Positions 43,822 through 51,527 of a stretch of DNA of 64,000 bases are shown here, in pieces. This DNA comes from Rhizobium sp. P40RR-XXII (GTDB lineage: Bacteria; Pseudomonadota; Alphaproteobacteria; Rhizobiales; Rhizobiaceae). Position numbers and translations under genes: made by a program. Numbering within the stretch: position 1 is the first letter of the stretch; each line of letters opens with the position of its first letter. The stretch lies in contig NZ_JABAII010000018.1 in the NCBI RefSeq assembly GCF_012641405.1, forward strand, positions 1 through 64,000, in the 5' to 3' direction. The notes beneath the pieces were generated by a model that was given only the letters and a program-made list of their open reading frames with translations, did not search any database and was not told the origin of the DNA.

Positions 43822-44769
43822 ATGGACAGGCCATCAATCCTGCAGATTGGCCCCTATCCGCAATGGGATCAAGAACCGCTCGATGCGGCATTTCGGGTGC
43901 ATCGCTATTTCGAGGCCGTCGACAAGGCGAAACTGCTTGCCGACGTCGGATCGTCGATCAAGGCCATTGCCACACGCGGCGAACTCGGCGCCAATCGAGC
44001 CATGATCGAGGCCTGCCCGAATCTCGAAGTCATTTCGGTCTATGGTGTGGGCTTCGATGCCGTCGACCTGCAAGCCTGCCGCGAGCGCGGCATTCGCGTT
44101 ACCAACACGCCCGACGTCCTGACCAACGACGTTGCGGATCTCGGGATTGCCATGATGCTGTGCCTATCGCGCGGCATGATTGGCGCCGAGACCTGGGTGC
44201 GTGACGGCAGCTGGGCGCAAAAGGGGCTTTACCCTCTCAAGCGGCGCGTCTGGGGACGGCGTGCCGGCGTGCTTGGCCTCGGCCGCATCGGCTTTGAAGT
44301 CGCCAAGCGCCTGAAGGGCTTCGACATGCATATTGCCTATTCCGATGTCGAGGCGAAATCCTACGCATCCGACATGACCTTCTTGGCCGATCCGGTCGAG
44401 CTTGCCAAACAATCGGACTTCCTGTTCGTCACGCTCGCCGCTTCGCCGGTAACCCGGCATATTGTCGGCCGCGAGGTGATCGAGGCGCTCGGCCCGGAAG
44501 GCATGTTGATCAACATCTCCAGAGCTTCCAATATAGACGAAGACGCACTGCTCGACGGGCTGGAGACGGGCAAGCTCGGATCGGCCGCTCTTGACGTCTT
44601 CGAAGGCGAGCCGAAGCTCAATCCGCGCTTCCTGGCGCTGAACAATGTGCTGCTGCAGCCTCACCATGCCTCCGGGACCGTGGAGACGCGCAAGGCCATG
44701 GGCCAGCTGGTGCGTGACAATCTGGTCGCCCACTTCGCCGGCCAGGCTCTGCCGACACCCGTTCTTTGA
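43822..44769 (+). CDS. D-2-hydroxyacid dehydrogenase (2-ketogluconate/hydroxypyruvate reductase-like)
   Basis: 315 aa from ATG 43822 (AAGGGAGG about 10 bp upstream). It has the NAD-binding motif GVLGLGRIGFEVAKRL, a catalytic Arg in INISRASNIDEDAL, Glu in DVFEGEP and His in LQPHHASGT. This matches enzymes that reduce 2-keto acids such as 2-keto-gluconate, 2,5-diketogluconate, glyoxylate or hydroxypyruvate. It is the first gene of the rightward operon and is followed 10 bp later by the idonate dehydrogenase-like gene. Confidence 0.9.
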   Translation: MDRPSILQIGPYPQWDQEPLDAAFRVHRYFEAVDKAKLLADVGSSIKAIATRGELGANRAMIEACPNLEVISVYGVGFDAVDLQACRERGIRVTNTPDVLTNDVADLGIAMMLCLSRGMIGAETWVRDGSWAQKGLYPLKRRVWGRRAGVLGLGRIGFEVAKRLKGFDMHIAYSDVEAKSYASDMTFLADPVELAKQSDFLFVTLAASPVTRHIVGREVIEALGPEGMLINISRASNIDEDALLDGLETGKLGSAALDVFEGEPKLNPRFLALNNVLLQPHHASGTVETRKAMGQLVRDNLVAHFAGQALPTPVL

Positions 44770-44779
44770 GGAGAGGAAA

Positions 44780-45811
44780 ATGAAAGCCATCGTCGCTTAC
44801 GCCGCCAAGGATGTGCGGATCGAGGATCGTCCGGGGGAAGAGCCGGGTGCGGGAGAAGTCAAGCTGAGGCTCGCGACCGGCGGTGTCTGCGGCAGCGACC
44901 TGCACTACTACCATCACGGCGGCTTCGGCACCGTGCGCCTGAAGGAGCCGATGATCCTGGGACACGAGGTCAGCGCCACCGTCATCGCACTCGGCTCCGG
45001 CGTGCAAGGCCTCGAGCTCGGTCAGCTCGTTGCCGTCTCCCCTTCCCGCCCCTGCCGGACCTGCCGCTACTGCTTGCAAGGACTGCCCAATCAATGCCTC
45101 AACATGCGCTTTTATGGCAGCGCCATGCCCTTTCCGCATATCCAGGGCGCATTTCGCGAAACACTCGTCGCCGACGCCATCCAATGCGTGCCGGCCGATG
45201 GGCTGACGCCTGGCGAAGCGGCAATGGCGGAACCACTGGCCGTGACCTTGCATGCCACGCGGCGCGCGGGCGAGATGCTCGGCAAGCGCGTTCTGGTCAC
45301 CGGCTGCGGCCCGATCGGCGTCCTGTCGATCCTGGCTGCGCGCCGGGCGGGCGCCGCCGAGATCGTGGCGACCGATCTTTCGGATTTCACCCTCTCGCTC
45401 GCCAAGCAGGCCGGCGCCGACAGGATCATCAATACGAAGAATGAGCCGGAGGCTCTTGCTGCTTATTCCGCCGACAAGGGCACCTTCGATGTCCTTTACG
45501 AATGCTCAGGCGCTGCCGCCGCGCTGGTCGGCGGTATCGCAGCACTTCGTCCGCGTGGGATCATCGTGCAGCTCGGTCTCGGCGGCGATATGAGCCTGCC
45601 GATGATGGCGATTACCGCCAAGGAACTGGAGCTGCGCGGCTCCTTCCGCTTCCATGAGGAGTTTTCAGTCGGCGTCGATCTGATGCGCAAGCGCCTTATC
45701 GATGTGCGGCCGCTCATCACCCACACCGTGCCGCTCGCCGAGGCGATCAGTGCCTTCGAGATCGCCTCGGATCGAAGCAAGGCGATGAAGGCGCAAATCG
45801 TCTTCGCCTGA
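44780..45811 (+). CDS. Zinc-dependent L-idonate 5-dehydrogenase-like (IdnD type)
   Basis: 343 aa medium-chain dehydrogenase. The catalytic zinc site is CGSDLHYYHHGGFG with GHE (ILGHEVSATVI). The structural zinc cysteines are in CRTCRYCLQGLPNQC. Cofactor motif is VTGCGPIGVLSI. The YYHHGG and RPCRTC context is like IdnD, which oxidises L-idonate to 5-ketogluconate, the substrate of the IdnO-like enzyme nearby. Sorbitol/xylitol-type activity is the alternative. GAGAGG precedes the ATG. Confidence 0.87.
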   Translation: MKAIVAYAAKDVRIEDRPGEEPGAGEVKLRLATGGVCGSDLHYYHHGGFGTVRLKEPMILGHEVSATVIALGSGVQGLELGQLVAVSPSRPCRTCRYCLQGLPNQCLNMRFYGSAMPFPHIQGAFRETLVADAIQCVPADGLTPGEAAMAEPLAVTLHATRRAGEMLGKRVLVTGCGPIGVLSILAARRAGAAEIVATDLSDFTLSLAKQAGADRIINTKNEPEALAAYSADKGTFDVLYECSGAAAALVGGIAALRPRGIIVQLGLGGDMSLPMMAITAKELELRGSFRFHEEFSVGVDLMRKRLIDVRPLITHTVPLAEAISAFEIASDRSKAMKAQIVFA

Positions 45812-45818
45812 CCGTTTG

Positions 45819-45855
45819 CGACCTCCCTCGGATCGGCAGGATCAGAGGGAGGTCG
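45819..45855. terminator. Bidirectional terminator hairpin
   Basis: CGACCTCCCTC and GAGGGAGGTCG form a perfect 11-bp stem with a 15-base loop, between the convergent idonate dehydrogenase-like gene (end 45811) and the GlcG/HbpS-like gene (end 45864). Confidence 0.75.
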
Positions 45856-45863
45856 TCTGTCCG

Positions 45864-46283
45864 TTAGTCGAGATCGGCGCCGATTGCCTTAAGGGCGGCG
45901 CGGGCTACCTGTTCGTCCTGCTCGCCGGAGCCCGATCCGACACCGATGCCGCCGACAAGCGTGCCGGCAACACGGATCGGCAAGCCGCCGCGCAAGCCGG
46001 TCATCCCGCCATGGGTTGCAACCGCAAGCGGCACCCTGGCATGTTCCGGCAAGGAATGGCTTGGCGCACCGATGGAGGCGGCCGTCTGTGCCTTGGCCGC
46101 GGCACTTTTCAGCGATTGGAAACGTGAACCGCGCATGCGAAAGGAGCCCAATGTCACGCCGGACTGGTCGACCACGACGATGCATTGCGGCTGCCCCATC
46201 GCGGTGGCCGCGGCGATGGCCGCCGTCAACAGCGTCGTCACACCTTCGTCGCTCAAGACACTCGACGTCAGAACATGGCTCAT
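45864..46283 (-). CDS. GlcG/HbpS family protein
   Basis: 139 aa with the family pattern: AAIAAATAMGQPQCIVVVDQ, a Lys/Ala-rich helix (SLKSAAAKAQTAASIG) and the Gly-rich end GGLPIRVAGTLVGGIGVGSG. HbpS-type proteins bind haem or cobalamin and others (GlcG) accompany glycolate operons; the biochemical role is generally unclear. It has no signal peptide. It is divergent from the gluconolactonase-like gene with the operator at 46318 between them, so it belongs to the regulon. Confidence 0.82.
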   Translation of the reverse strand: MSHVLTSSVLSDEGVTTLLTAAIAAATAMGQPQCIVVVDQSGVTLGSFRMRGSRFQSLKSAAAKAQTAASIGAPSHSLPEHARVPLAVATHGGMTGLRGGLPIRVAGTLVGGIGVGSGSGEQDEQVARAALKAIGADLD

Positions 46284-46317
46284 GCAACTATCCTCCCGTT
46301 TGCGGACTCAATTCTAT

Positions 46318-46333
46318 ATGTTATCGATAACAC
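46318..46333. promoter_or_regulatory. LacI-family operator, site 3 (between GlcG-like and gluconolactonase-like genes)
   Basis: ATGTTATCGATAACAC, one base from the perfect palindrome, lies 34 bp upstream of the GlcG-like start and 40 bp upstream of the gluconolactonase-like start. It can serve both directions. Confidence 0.8.
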
Positions 46334-46373
46334 ATCGATCTCCAGATGTAACCTTATGGGAGGTATTGTCATA

Positions 46374-47264
46374 ATGTCGTTCTTCGAGATTTTCGATCCG
46401 GCCTTCGGGAAATTCATCCTCGGCAACGCTCCCGTCAAACAAATTGCCACCGGATTCGACTGGGTGGAAGGACCTGTCTGGTTCGGAGATCTGAATTGCC
46501 TGCTCTTTTCCGATATTCCCAATAACCGCATCATGCGCTGGGTACCGGGCTTCGGCGTCAGCGTCTTTCGCGAGCCTTCGAATTTTTCGAACGGCCATAC
46601 GCGCGACCGGCAGGGCCGGCTTGTCAGCTGCGAGCATGGCGGCAGGCGCGTGACGCGTACAGAATATGACGGATCGACCACGATCATCGCCGACAGCTAT
46701 CAGGGCAAGCGGCTGAACTCGCCGAATGATGTCATCGTCGCCTCGGACGGTGCCATCTGGTTCAGCGATCCCCATTATGGCATTGCGACGGATTATGAGG
46801 GGCATAGAAGCGAGCAGGAATTGCCCTGCAATGTCTATCGTGTCGATCCCTCCGGCGCGATCTCCGCTGTCCTGACGGATTTCAATTGCCCAAACGGACT
46901 TGCCTTCAGCCCCGACGAGAAAAAGCTCTACGTCGCCGATACCGGCCGCATGCATGGTAGCGACCCGCAGCATATTCGCGTCTTCAATGTCGGAGAAAAC
47001 TGGCGGCTGTCCGGTGGCGACGTGTTTCATACGATTTCACCGGGCTGCGCCGATGGCATGCGCCTCGACAGCGACGGCAATCTCTGGTCTTCAGCCGCCG
47101 ATGGTGTGCATTGCATCGCGCCGGACGGTCACCTCATGGGCAAGATCCTGGTGCCGGAGACCGTCTCCAACCTCTGCTTCGGCAGCCGTGGCAAGCACAA
47201 GCTTTTCATGACGGCGACGACCAGTGTCTATGCGATCTCGCTCAACCGGAGCGGCGCACTCTGA
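46374..47264 (+). CDS. SMP-30/gluconolactonase family lactonase
   Basis: 296 aa from ATG 46374, with GGGAGG upstream. The beta-propeller metal ligands are visible: Glu in GFDWVEGPVWF, Asn in NSPNDVIV and GLAFSPDEKKLYVADTG with its Asp. Such enzymes open gluconolactone and related sugar lactones to free acids. This feeds the dehydrogenases and kinase of the regulon. There is no signal peptide, so it is cytoplasmic. Confidence 0.9.
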   Translation: MSFFEIFDPAFGKFILGNAPVKQIATGFDWVEGPVWFGDLNCLLFSDIPNNRIMRWVPGFGVSVFREPSNFSNGHTRDRQGRLVSCEHGGRRVTRTEYDGSTTIIADSYQGKRLNSPNDVIVASDGAIWFSDPHYGIATDYEGHRSEQELPCNVYRVDPSGAISAVLTDFNCPNGLAFSPDEKKLYVADTGRMHGSDPQHIRVFNVGENWRLSGGDVFHTISPGCADGMRLDSDGNLWSSAADGVHCIAPDGHLMGKILVPETVSNLCFGSRGKHKLFMTATTSVYAISLNRSGAL

Positions 47265-47367
47265 CGGCAGGCCCAGCACGTTGCGAAACCGGGATTGGGA
47301 ACGCTGGGAAATAGTGGCAATCGCCGATCCCGTGGCGATTGCCGTCGACAAATCCAGGTAGATAATA

Positions 47368-47571
47368 TCAGCGCAAATCGATCCGCGGTACCGACCGCGC
47401 GGCCGCATGCGCAATCGGTGCAATGTTGGCAGACAAAGCAAGCTCCTGCCTGCGGGCGGCATCCTGCAGCAGGTTCGCCATCCTTGAAACGGATATGTGA
47501 TCTGCGCGCATGACCTGGCGGATCAGCGGGTCTCTAAGAACTTCGGCGATCGTCAAGTCCCTATGGGTCAT
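47368..47571 (-). CDS. Small 67-aa protein of unknown function
   Basis: 67 aa from ATG 47571, with an excellent ribosome site (AGGAGGT, 5 bp spacing), which marks it as real. It begins MTHRDLTIAEVLRDPLIRQV and has MANLLQDAARRQELALSANI, so it is mostly helical, basic and soluble. I do not recognise a domain. It is divergent from the ArsR gene across a 313-bp region with repeated TTTTGCAA elements. Confidence 0.7.
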   Translation of the reverse strand: MTHRDLTIAEVLRDPLIRQVMRADHISVSRMANLLQDAARRQELALSANIAPIAHAAARSVPRIDLR

Positions 47572-47884
47572 GGTTACCTCCTGTTCGTTGGAGCAGAAGA
47601 TAAACGGCTTAATTAGCAGCGCGATGTCAAAAGACGGACAAAAACAAGGCAGTTCGTTCGATTTTGTTACAGAATAATTGCAAAAACGAACGGTGGAACA
47701 TATTCCCAAACTGCAACAGGACCCTAGTTTTCGGTTGTAGAAAGGTTGATCGGTGACGATCGGCCTGAATGGGAGGTCCGTTTGCTCCGCGAAGGTGCAA
47801 CGTTTTTGCAATAATTTAGACTATAATTTTGCAACTTTTGCGTTCATCATCGCGCGATGCCGGGGCTTTGCAGTTTAAACATCA
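47572..47884. other. Divergent promoter region with repeats, 313 bp
   Basis: This holds TTTTGCAA at 47804-47811 and 47827-47834 (23 bp apart, about two helical turns) and an inverted copy at 47678-47685. It also holds an inverted repeat CGTTCGATTTTG/CAAAAACGAACG (47655-47666/47681-47692, one mismatch). These are candidate operators for the adjacent ArsR-type regulator. Confidence 0.5.
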
Positions 47885-48256
47885 ATGATCGGCCGCGCCA
47901 TGTATTCAGATCAGACCACAGAAGATGAGCGCCTCATCTATCATGCAGATCTTCTCAGCCAGCTTTCCAATCCCAAACGTCTCGAGGTTTGCATTCATCT
48001 CTCACGCCACGAAGAGGATGTGAACAGCCTAGCCAGGAAGCTGGGAATATCGCAATCGGCGCTGAGCCAGCATCTGACGCGGCTGCATCATTCCGGTATC
48101 GTGAAAGTGCGCCGCCAGGCGCAATTCAGATATTATACCTGCGATCACCCCGGTGTTCGGCAGATCCTGAAGACATTGTCGAAGCTGTTCGATGCCGAAC
48201 TCGGGCCAATGTCACCAGACGCGACCGACGAGGGTGCTCACGGCAAGAAATCGTGA
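47885..48256 (+). CDS. ArsR/SmtB-family regulator
   Basis: 123 aa winged helix: DLLSQLSNPKRLEVCIHLSR, recognition helix LGISQSALSQHLTRLHHSGI and wing VKVRRQAQFRYYTCDHP. One Cys lies in helix 2 (EVCIHL) and one in the wing (YYTCDH), but no typical ELCVC metal site is present, so it may sense redox or sulfur species or something else. It stands alone, divergent from the 67-aa gene. Confidence 0.85.
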   Translation: MIGRAMYSDQTTEDERLIYHADLLSQLSNPKRLEVCIHLSRHEEDVNSLARKLGISQSALSQHLTRLHHSGIVKVRRQAQFRYYTCDHPGVRQILKTLSKLFDAELGPMSPDATDEGAHGKKS

Positions 48257-48321
48257 CATGGCGCCTTGCGGCCCTTGAGGCCGCACGACATCGATAACGA
48301 AAGAGGCCAGATCGCAGCGGC

Positions 48322-49050
48322 TCAAACGCCGCGCTTGTTGCCCCAAATCAGCACGTGCAATTGCGGCAACACTCTTGCCTCAAACCATCGGTCGCCGCTG
48401 ACCTTGTCGACGAGCCAGCGCATGCGCTCGACGATGCCTTCGATATCGACGATGGCATCGTCGGCCTCCGGCGGCGGCGGCGTGTGATTGCCGGGTTGCA
48501 GATAAAGCGGCAGGTCGGGATAGCGCGACGCGGCCTCGCGCGCATAGGTGTAATCGACGTCGTTGAACACGACGATCTTCAGCGCGACCTGCGGCTTGCG
48601 AGCCGCCATGCGCAGACAGTCGTCGAATGCGCCCCAATCCGTCGCCATACCGCTCGATGGCGGCTTCGGGCTCAGCACCAGCACGTCGAGTTCGGCGAAC
48701 CAATCCTTCGCCAGGGTCCCTTGCGTTTCCAATGCGAAACGATAGCCCTCGGCATGACCGCGCGCGATCAGCGGGCCGAGAGGCTGGATTGCGGGATTGC
48801 CGCCCGACAGCGATATCGTCAAGGGCTTGCCGCCGGAAAGCCGCGTCACCTCCGACCAGATCTCGTCGACCGACATCGGCTGCCACTGATCGCGGTAGTC
48901 GCTGTCGACCGCGTGCAGCGTATCGCACCAGGAACAGCGATAGTCGCAGCCGCCGGTGCGCACGAAGATTGTCGGAAGGCCGATCAGGATACCCTCACCC
49001 TGGATCGTCGGCCCGAAGATCTCGCTTACGCGAATGCGCGCTTCGCTCAT
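48322..49050 (-). CDS. queE: 7-carboxy-7-deazaguanine synthase QueE
   Basis: 242 aa from ATG 49050. It is a radical SAM enzyme with the cluster motif CDYRCSWCDTLHAVD (Cx3Cx2C), the start SEIFGPTIQGEGILIGLPTI and LSGGNPAIQ. It converts 6-carboxy-tetrahydropterin to 7-carboxy-7-deazaguanine on the way to preQ0. It overlaps queD (ATGA) and is the last gene of the queCDE operon. Confidence 0.95.
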   Translation of the reverse strand: MSEARIRVSEIFGPTIQGEGILIGLPTIFVRTGGCDYRCSWCDTLHAVDSDYRDQWQPMSVDEIWSEVTRLSGGKPLTISLSGGNPAIQPLGPLIARGHAEGYRFALETQGTLAKDWFAELDVLVLSPKPPSSGMATDWGAFDDCLRMAARKPQVALKIVVFNDVDYTYAREAASRYPDLPLYLQPGNHTPPPPEADDAIVDIEGIVERMRWLVDKVSGDRWFEARVLPQLHVLIWGNKRGV

Positions 49051-49403
49051 GGCCGGTATTCCGCCCAGGTCTTCGGCGTCTCGCTGACGCGCACCGCCGA
49101 TGTCTCCGGCAGGCGAGACTTGCACCAGTCGTAGAAATGCCTGGCCAGGTATTCCGAGGTGACGCGATCATGGCCAAGCACATCGTTGAGATGGCGATGG
49201 TCGAATTCCTCGTCGATATAGCGCTTCAGCGGCTGCAGCTCATGATAGTCACGCACAAAGCCGTTCCGATCGAGTTCGCTGGCCGAAAGCTCTACCACGA
49301 CGATGTAATTGTGCCCATGCATGCGCGCGCACTGATGGTCGTCGGGAAGATGCGAGAGCTGGTGCGAGGCTGAGAAGTGAAATTCCTTGGTGATGCGGAA
49401 CAT
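49047..49403 (-). CDS. queD: 6-carboxytetrahydropterin synthase QueD
   Basis: 118 aa from ATG 49403 (GGAGGTGAAG upstream; the GTG at 49406 is in frame too). Zinc ligands are visible: His in FSASHQLSHL and HGHNYIVVV, with Cys in HQCARMHGH as the catalytic residue. It makes 6-carboxy-tetrahydropterin from dihydroneopterin triphosphate. It overlaps queC by one base and queE by four. Confidence 0.95.
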   Translation of the reverse strand: MFRITKEFHFSASHQLSHLPDDHQCARMHGHNYIVVVELSASELDRNGFVRDYHELQPLKRYIDEEFDHRHLNDVLGHDRVTSEYLARHFYDWCKSRLPETSAVRVSETPKTWAEYRP

Positions 49404-50113
49404 CACTTCACCTCCGCAGCGACAAAGCCCGATGTCGCCGACACCCAGAAATCCGGATCCTCATAATCGGTGGGATCCGCGATGCCGGCGATATGGAAGG
49501 CTTCGCGCCGTTCGACGCAGGTGCCGCAACGGCCGCAATGGCGTTCTCCGCCCTTGTAACACGACCAGGTCTCGGCAAAGGGCATTTGATGCCGTGCACC
49601 ATCCGTGACGATATCGGCTTTCGAGATAGTCACATAGGGCGCATAGAGGGAAACGCTGGCATAGCCATCGAGCGCGTGGTTCTGCATCTGCTGAAATGCA
49701 TCGATGAAACCGGGCCGGCAATCCGGATAGATGAAATGGTCGCCGCCGTGAACGGCAACGGCGACCGCATCCGCCTTCTGGGCGGCCGCCAGCCCGAAGG
49801 CGATCGCGAGCATGATCGCGTTGCGGTTCGGCACGACGGTCGCCTTCATGGTTTCTTCGGCATAGTGCCCGTCCGGCACATCGACATCGTCGGTTAAGGC
49901 CGATCCGGTGAGGTGCTTGCCGATGCCGGTGATGTCGATGATCTGATGAGGGACGCCCAGACGCCTGGCGCAAGCGGCGGCGAAGTCGAGTTCCTTGCGA
50001 TGGCGCTGGCCGTAGTCGAAGGAGACGAGGCCGATAAGCTGATGTTCGGCTGCGACTTTATGGGCGAGCGAAACCGAGTCCAATCCGCCGGAGCAGATGA
50101 CGATAGTCTTCAT
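49403..50113 (-). CDS. queC: 7-cyano-7-deazaguanine synthase QueC
   Basis: 236 aa from ATG 50113. It has the PP-loop SGGLDS, the PNRNAIMLAIAF motif and the C-terminal zinc site CYKGGERHCGRCGTC. It converts 7-carboxy-7-deazaguanine to preQ0. It is the first gene of the operon, and its ribosome site (AAGGGA) is part of the preQ1 riboswitch, so translation should fall when preQ1 is plentiful. Confidence 0.96.
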   Translation of the reverse strand: MKTIVICSGGLDSVSLAHKVAAEHQLIGLVSFDYGQRHRKELDFAAACARRLGVPHQIIDITGIGKHLTGSALTDDVDVPDGHYAEETMKATVVPNRNAIMLAIAFGLAAAQKADAVAVAVHGGDHFIYPDCRPGFIDAFQQMQNHALDGYASVSLYAPYVTISKADIVTDGARHQMPFAETWSCYKGGERHCGRCGTCVERREAFHIAGIADPTDYEDPDFWVSATSGFVAAEVK

Positions 50114-50120
50114 AGTACAA

Positions 50121-50156
50121 GATCCCTTGTTTTGACCGGGTGGGCTGCGACCGGAT
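50121..50156 (-). promoter_or_regulatory. preQ1-I riboswitch (translational) before queC
   Basis: On the leftward strand the leader has stem CCGG (50154-50151), loop GTCGCAGCCCAC, closing CCGG, then the A-rich tail TCAAAACAAGGGATC. The loop TCGCAG and tail AAAACAAGG match the well-studied short preQ1-I aptamer of Thermoanaerobacter tengcongensis. The tail includes the ribosome site of queC, so ligand binding would block translation. The end points are approximate. Confidence 0.88.
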
Positions 50157-50280
50157 TTCATGGCTCTTCGACGCCACGGCGCGGTCTCTAACAGCAGAAC
50201 TCGGAGGAAACAAGGCATCCGCTCTATTTCAAGACAACACGCCGGCGAGTGCTGGCGCGCTGATGATTATTGCCACGGAA

Positions 50281-51387
50281 TTAGCTGACGCCGGCAAATT
50301 GTCCGGAAATATTCAGATCCGGATAGTAACCGGCAGGCTTGCCTCCGACCGTCTGACCGCCGGTTAGGCCGCCCTGGACCTCCGGCCCGAAGAACGAATA
50401 GGGAAAGGCCGGCTGCAGGGCGCTGATTTCGTCGAGACGGCGGCGTAGCTCGGATGGTATTGCGAAATCCAAGGCGCCGAGATTGTCGTTCAATTGCTCC
50501 AGCTTCGTAGCGCCGACGATGATCGAGGCTATTCCGGGCTGCGTCATCGCCCAGTTGACTGCCACCTGCGCCATGCTGCGCCCGAGCTCCGCCGCCACCT
50601 TCTCCAGTTCGGCAACGATGGCCCAGTTGCGATCGGTAAATTTCTGGAAGCCGGGATTGGTGGTGCCGCGCACCGTCTCGAGCCGGCCGGCGGTCTCGCC
50701 CTCGCCGCTTGGGCGATATTTGCCGCTCAAGAGGCCGCTCGCCAGTGGGCTCCAGGCCATGATCCCAGCGCCATAGCGCGTGCCGAACGGCACGAACTCG
50801 TTCTCGATATTGCGCTCGGCCAGCGAATATTCCAGTTGCAGCGCCGAGATCGGCTCGTAGCCGCGATGCTCGGCAACGGCCTGGGCGCGGCTGGCGTACC
50901 AGGCGGGCACATCGGACAAGCCGACATGGCGTACCTTGCCGGAGCGAACGAGATCGTCGAAGGTGCGCATCACCTCTTCCGGCGGGGTCAGGCGATCCCA
51001 GCAATGCATGAGATAAAGATCGATGTGATCCGTATTGAGGCGTTTCAACGAGCCTTCGACGGATCGCAGGATGTTCTTGCGGCCGTTGCCTGCCGCGTTC
51101 GGCGTGCGGGCGGTAAGATTCATGGTGAACTTGGTCGTGATCACCGCGTCATCGCGCAACCCGCGTTCGGCAATGAATTCGCCGAGCCAGGTTTCCGACG
51201 TGCCACCCGTATAAGCATCGGCCGTATCGAAGAAGTTGCCGCCGGCGTCGACATAGGCATTGAAGATGGCGCGCGCCGCTGCCTTGTCCGATCCCCAACC
51301 CCATTCCGTGCCGAACGTCATGGTGCCGAGGGCAAGCCGCGTTACCTTCAAGCCACTGTTGCCAAGCGTGTAAAACTCTATGCTCAT
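50281..51387 (-). CDS. Aldo/keto reductase
   Basis: 368 aa from ATG 51387 (GAGGAG 8 bp upstream). The catalytic set is seen: Asp/Tyr in FDTADAYTGGTSE, Lys in VITTKFT and His in LYLMHCWD, with the NADP-binding end GIASIIVGATKLEQL. The SE motif after the Tyr and the length suggest the YajO/YhdN-like subgroup. The substrate is unknown. A LysR gene is divergent from it with 140 bp between, the usual arrangement for a regulated target. Confidence 0.9.
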   Translation of the reverse strand: MSIEFYTLGNSGLKVTRLALGTMTFGTEWGWGSDKAAARAIFNAYVDAGGNFFDTADAYTGGTSETWLGEFIAERGLRDDAVITTKFTMNLTARTPNAAGNGRKNILRSVEGSLKRLNTDHIDLYLMHCWDRLTPPEEVMRTFDDLVRSGKVRHVGLSDVPAWYASRAQAVAEHRGYEPISALQLEYSLAERNIENEFVPFGTRYGAGIMAWSPLASGLLSGKYRPSGEGETAGRLETVRGTTNPGFQKFTDRNWAIVAELEKVAAELGRSMAQVAVNWAMTQPGIASIIVGATKLEQLNDNLGALDFAIPSELRRRLDEISALQPAFPYSFFGPEVQGGLTGGQTVGGKPAGYYPDLNISGQFAGVS

Positions 51388-51527
51388 AGCGATGCTCCTC
51401 TTTGACATGCAAGCCTGAGTTCGATGATCGAAGGGACCCGCAGCGATTTGATGCCACTAAGTTCGCTGCTTTTCGGCCATTCGATAAGATCATTTAATTT
51501 GCATGCATTATGCGATATCATGCATGA

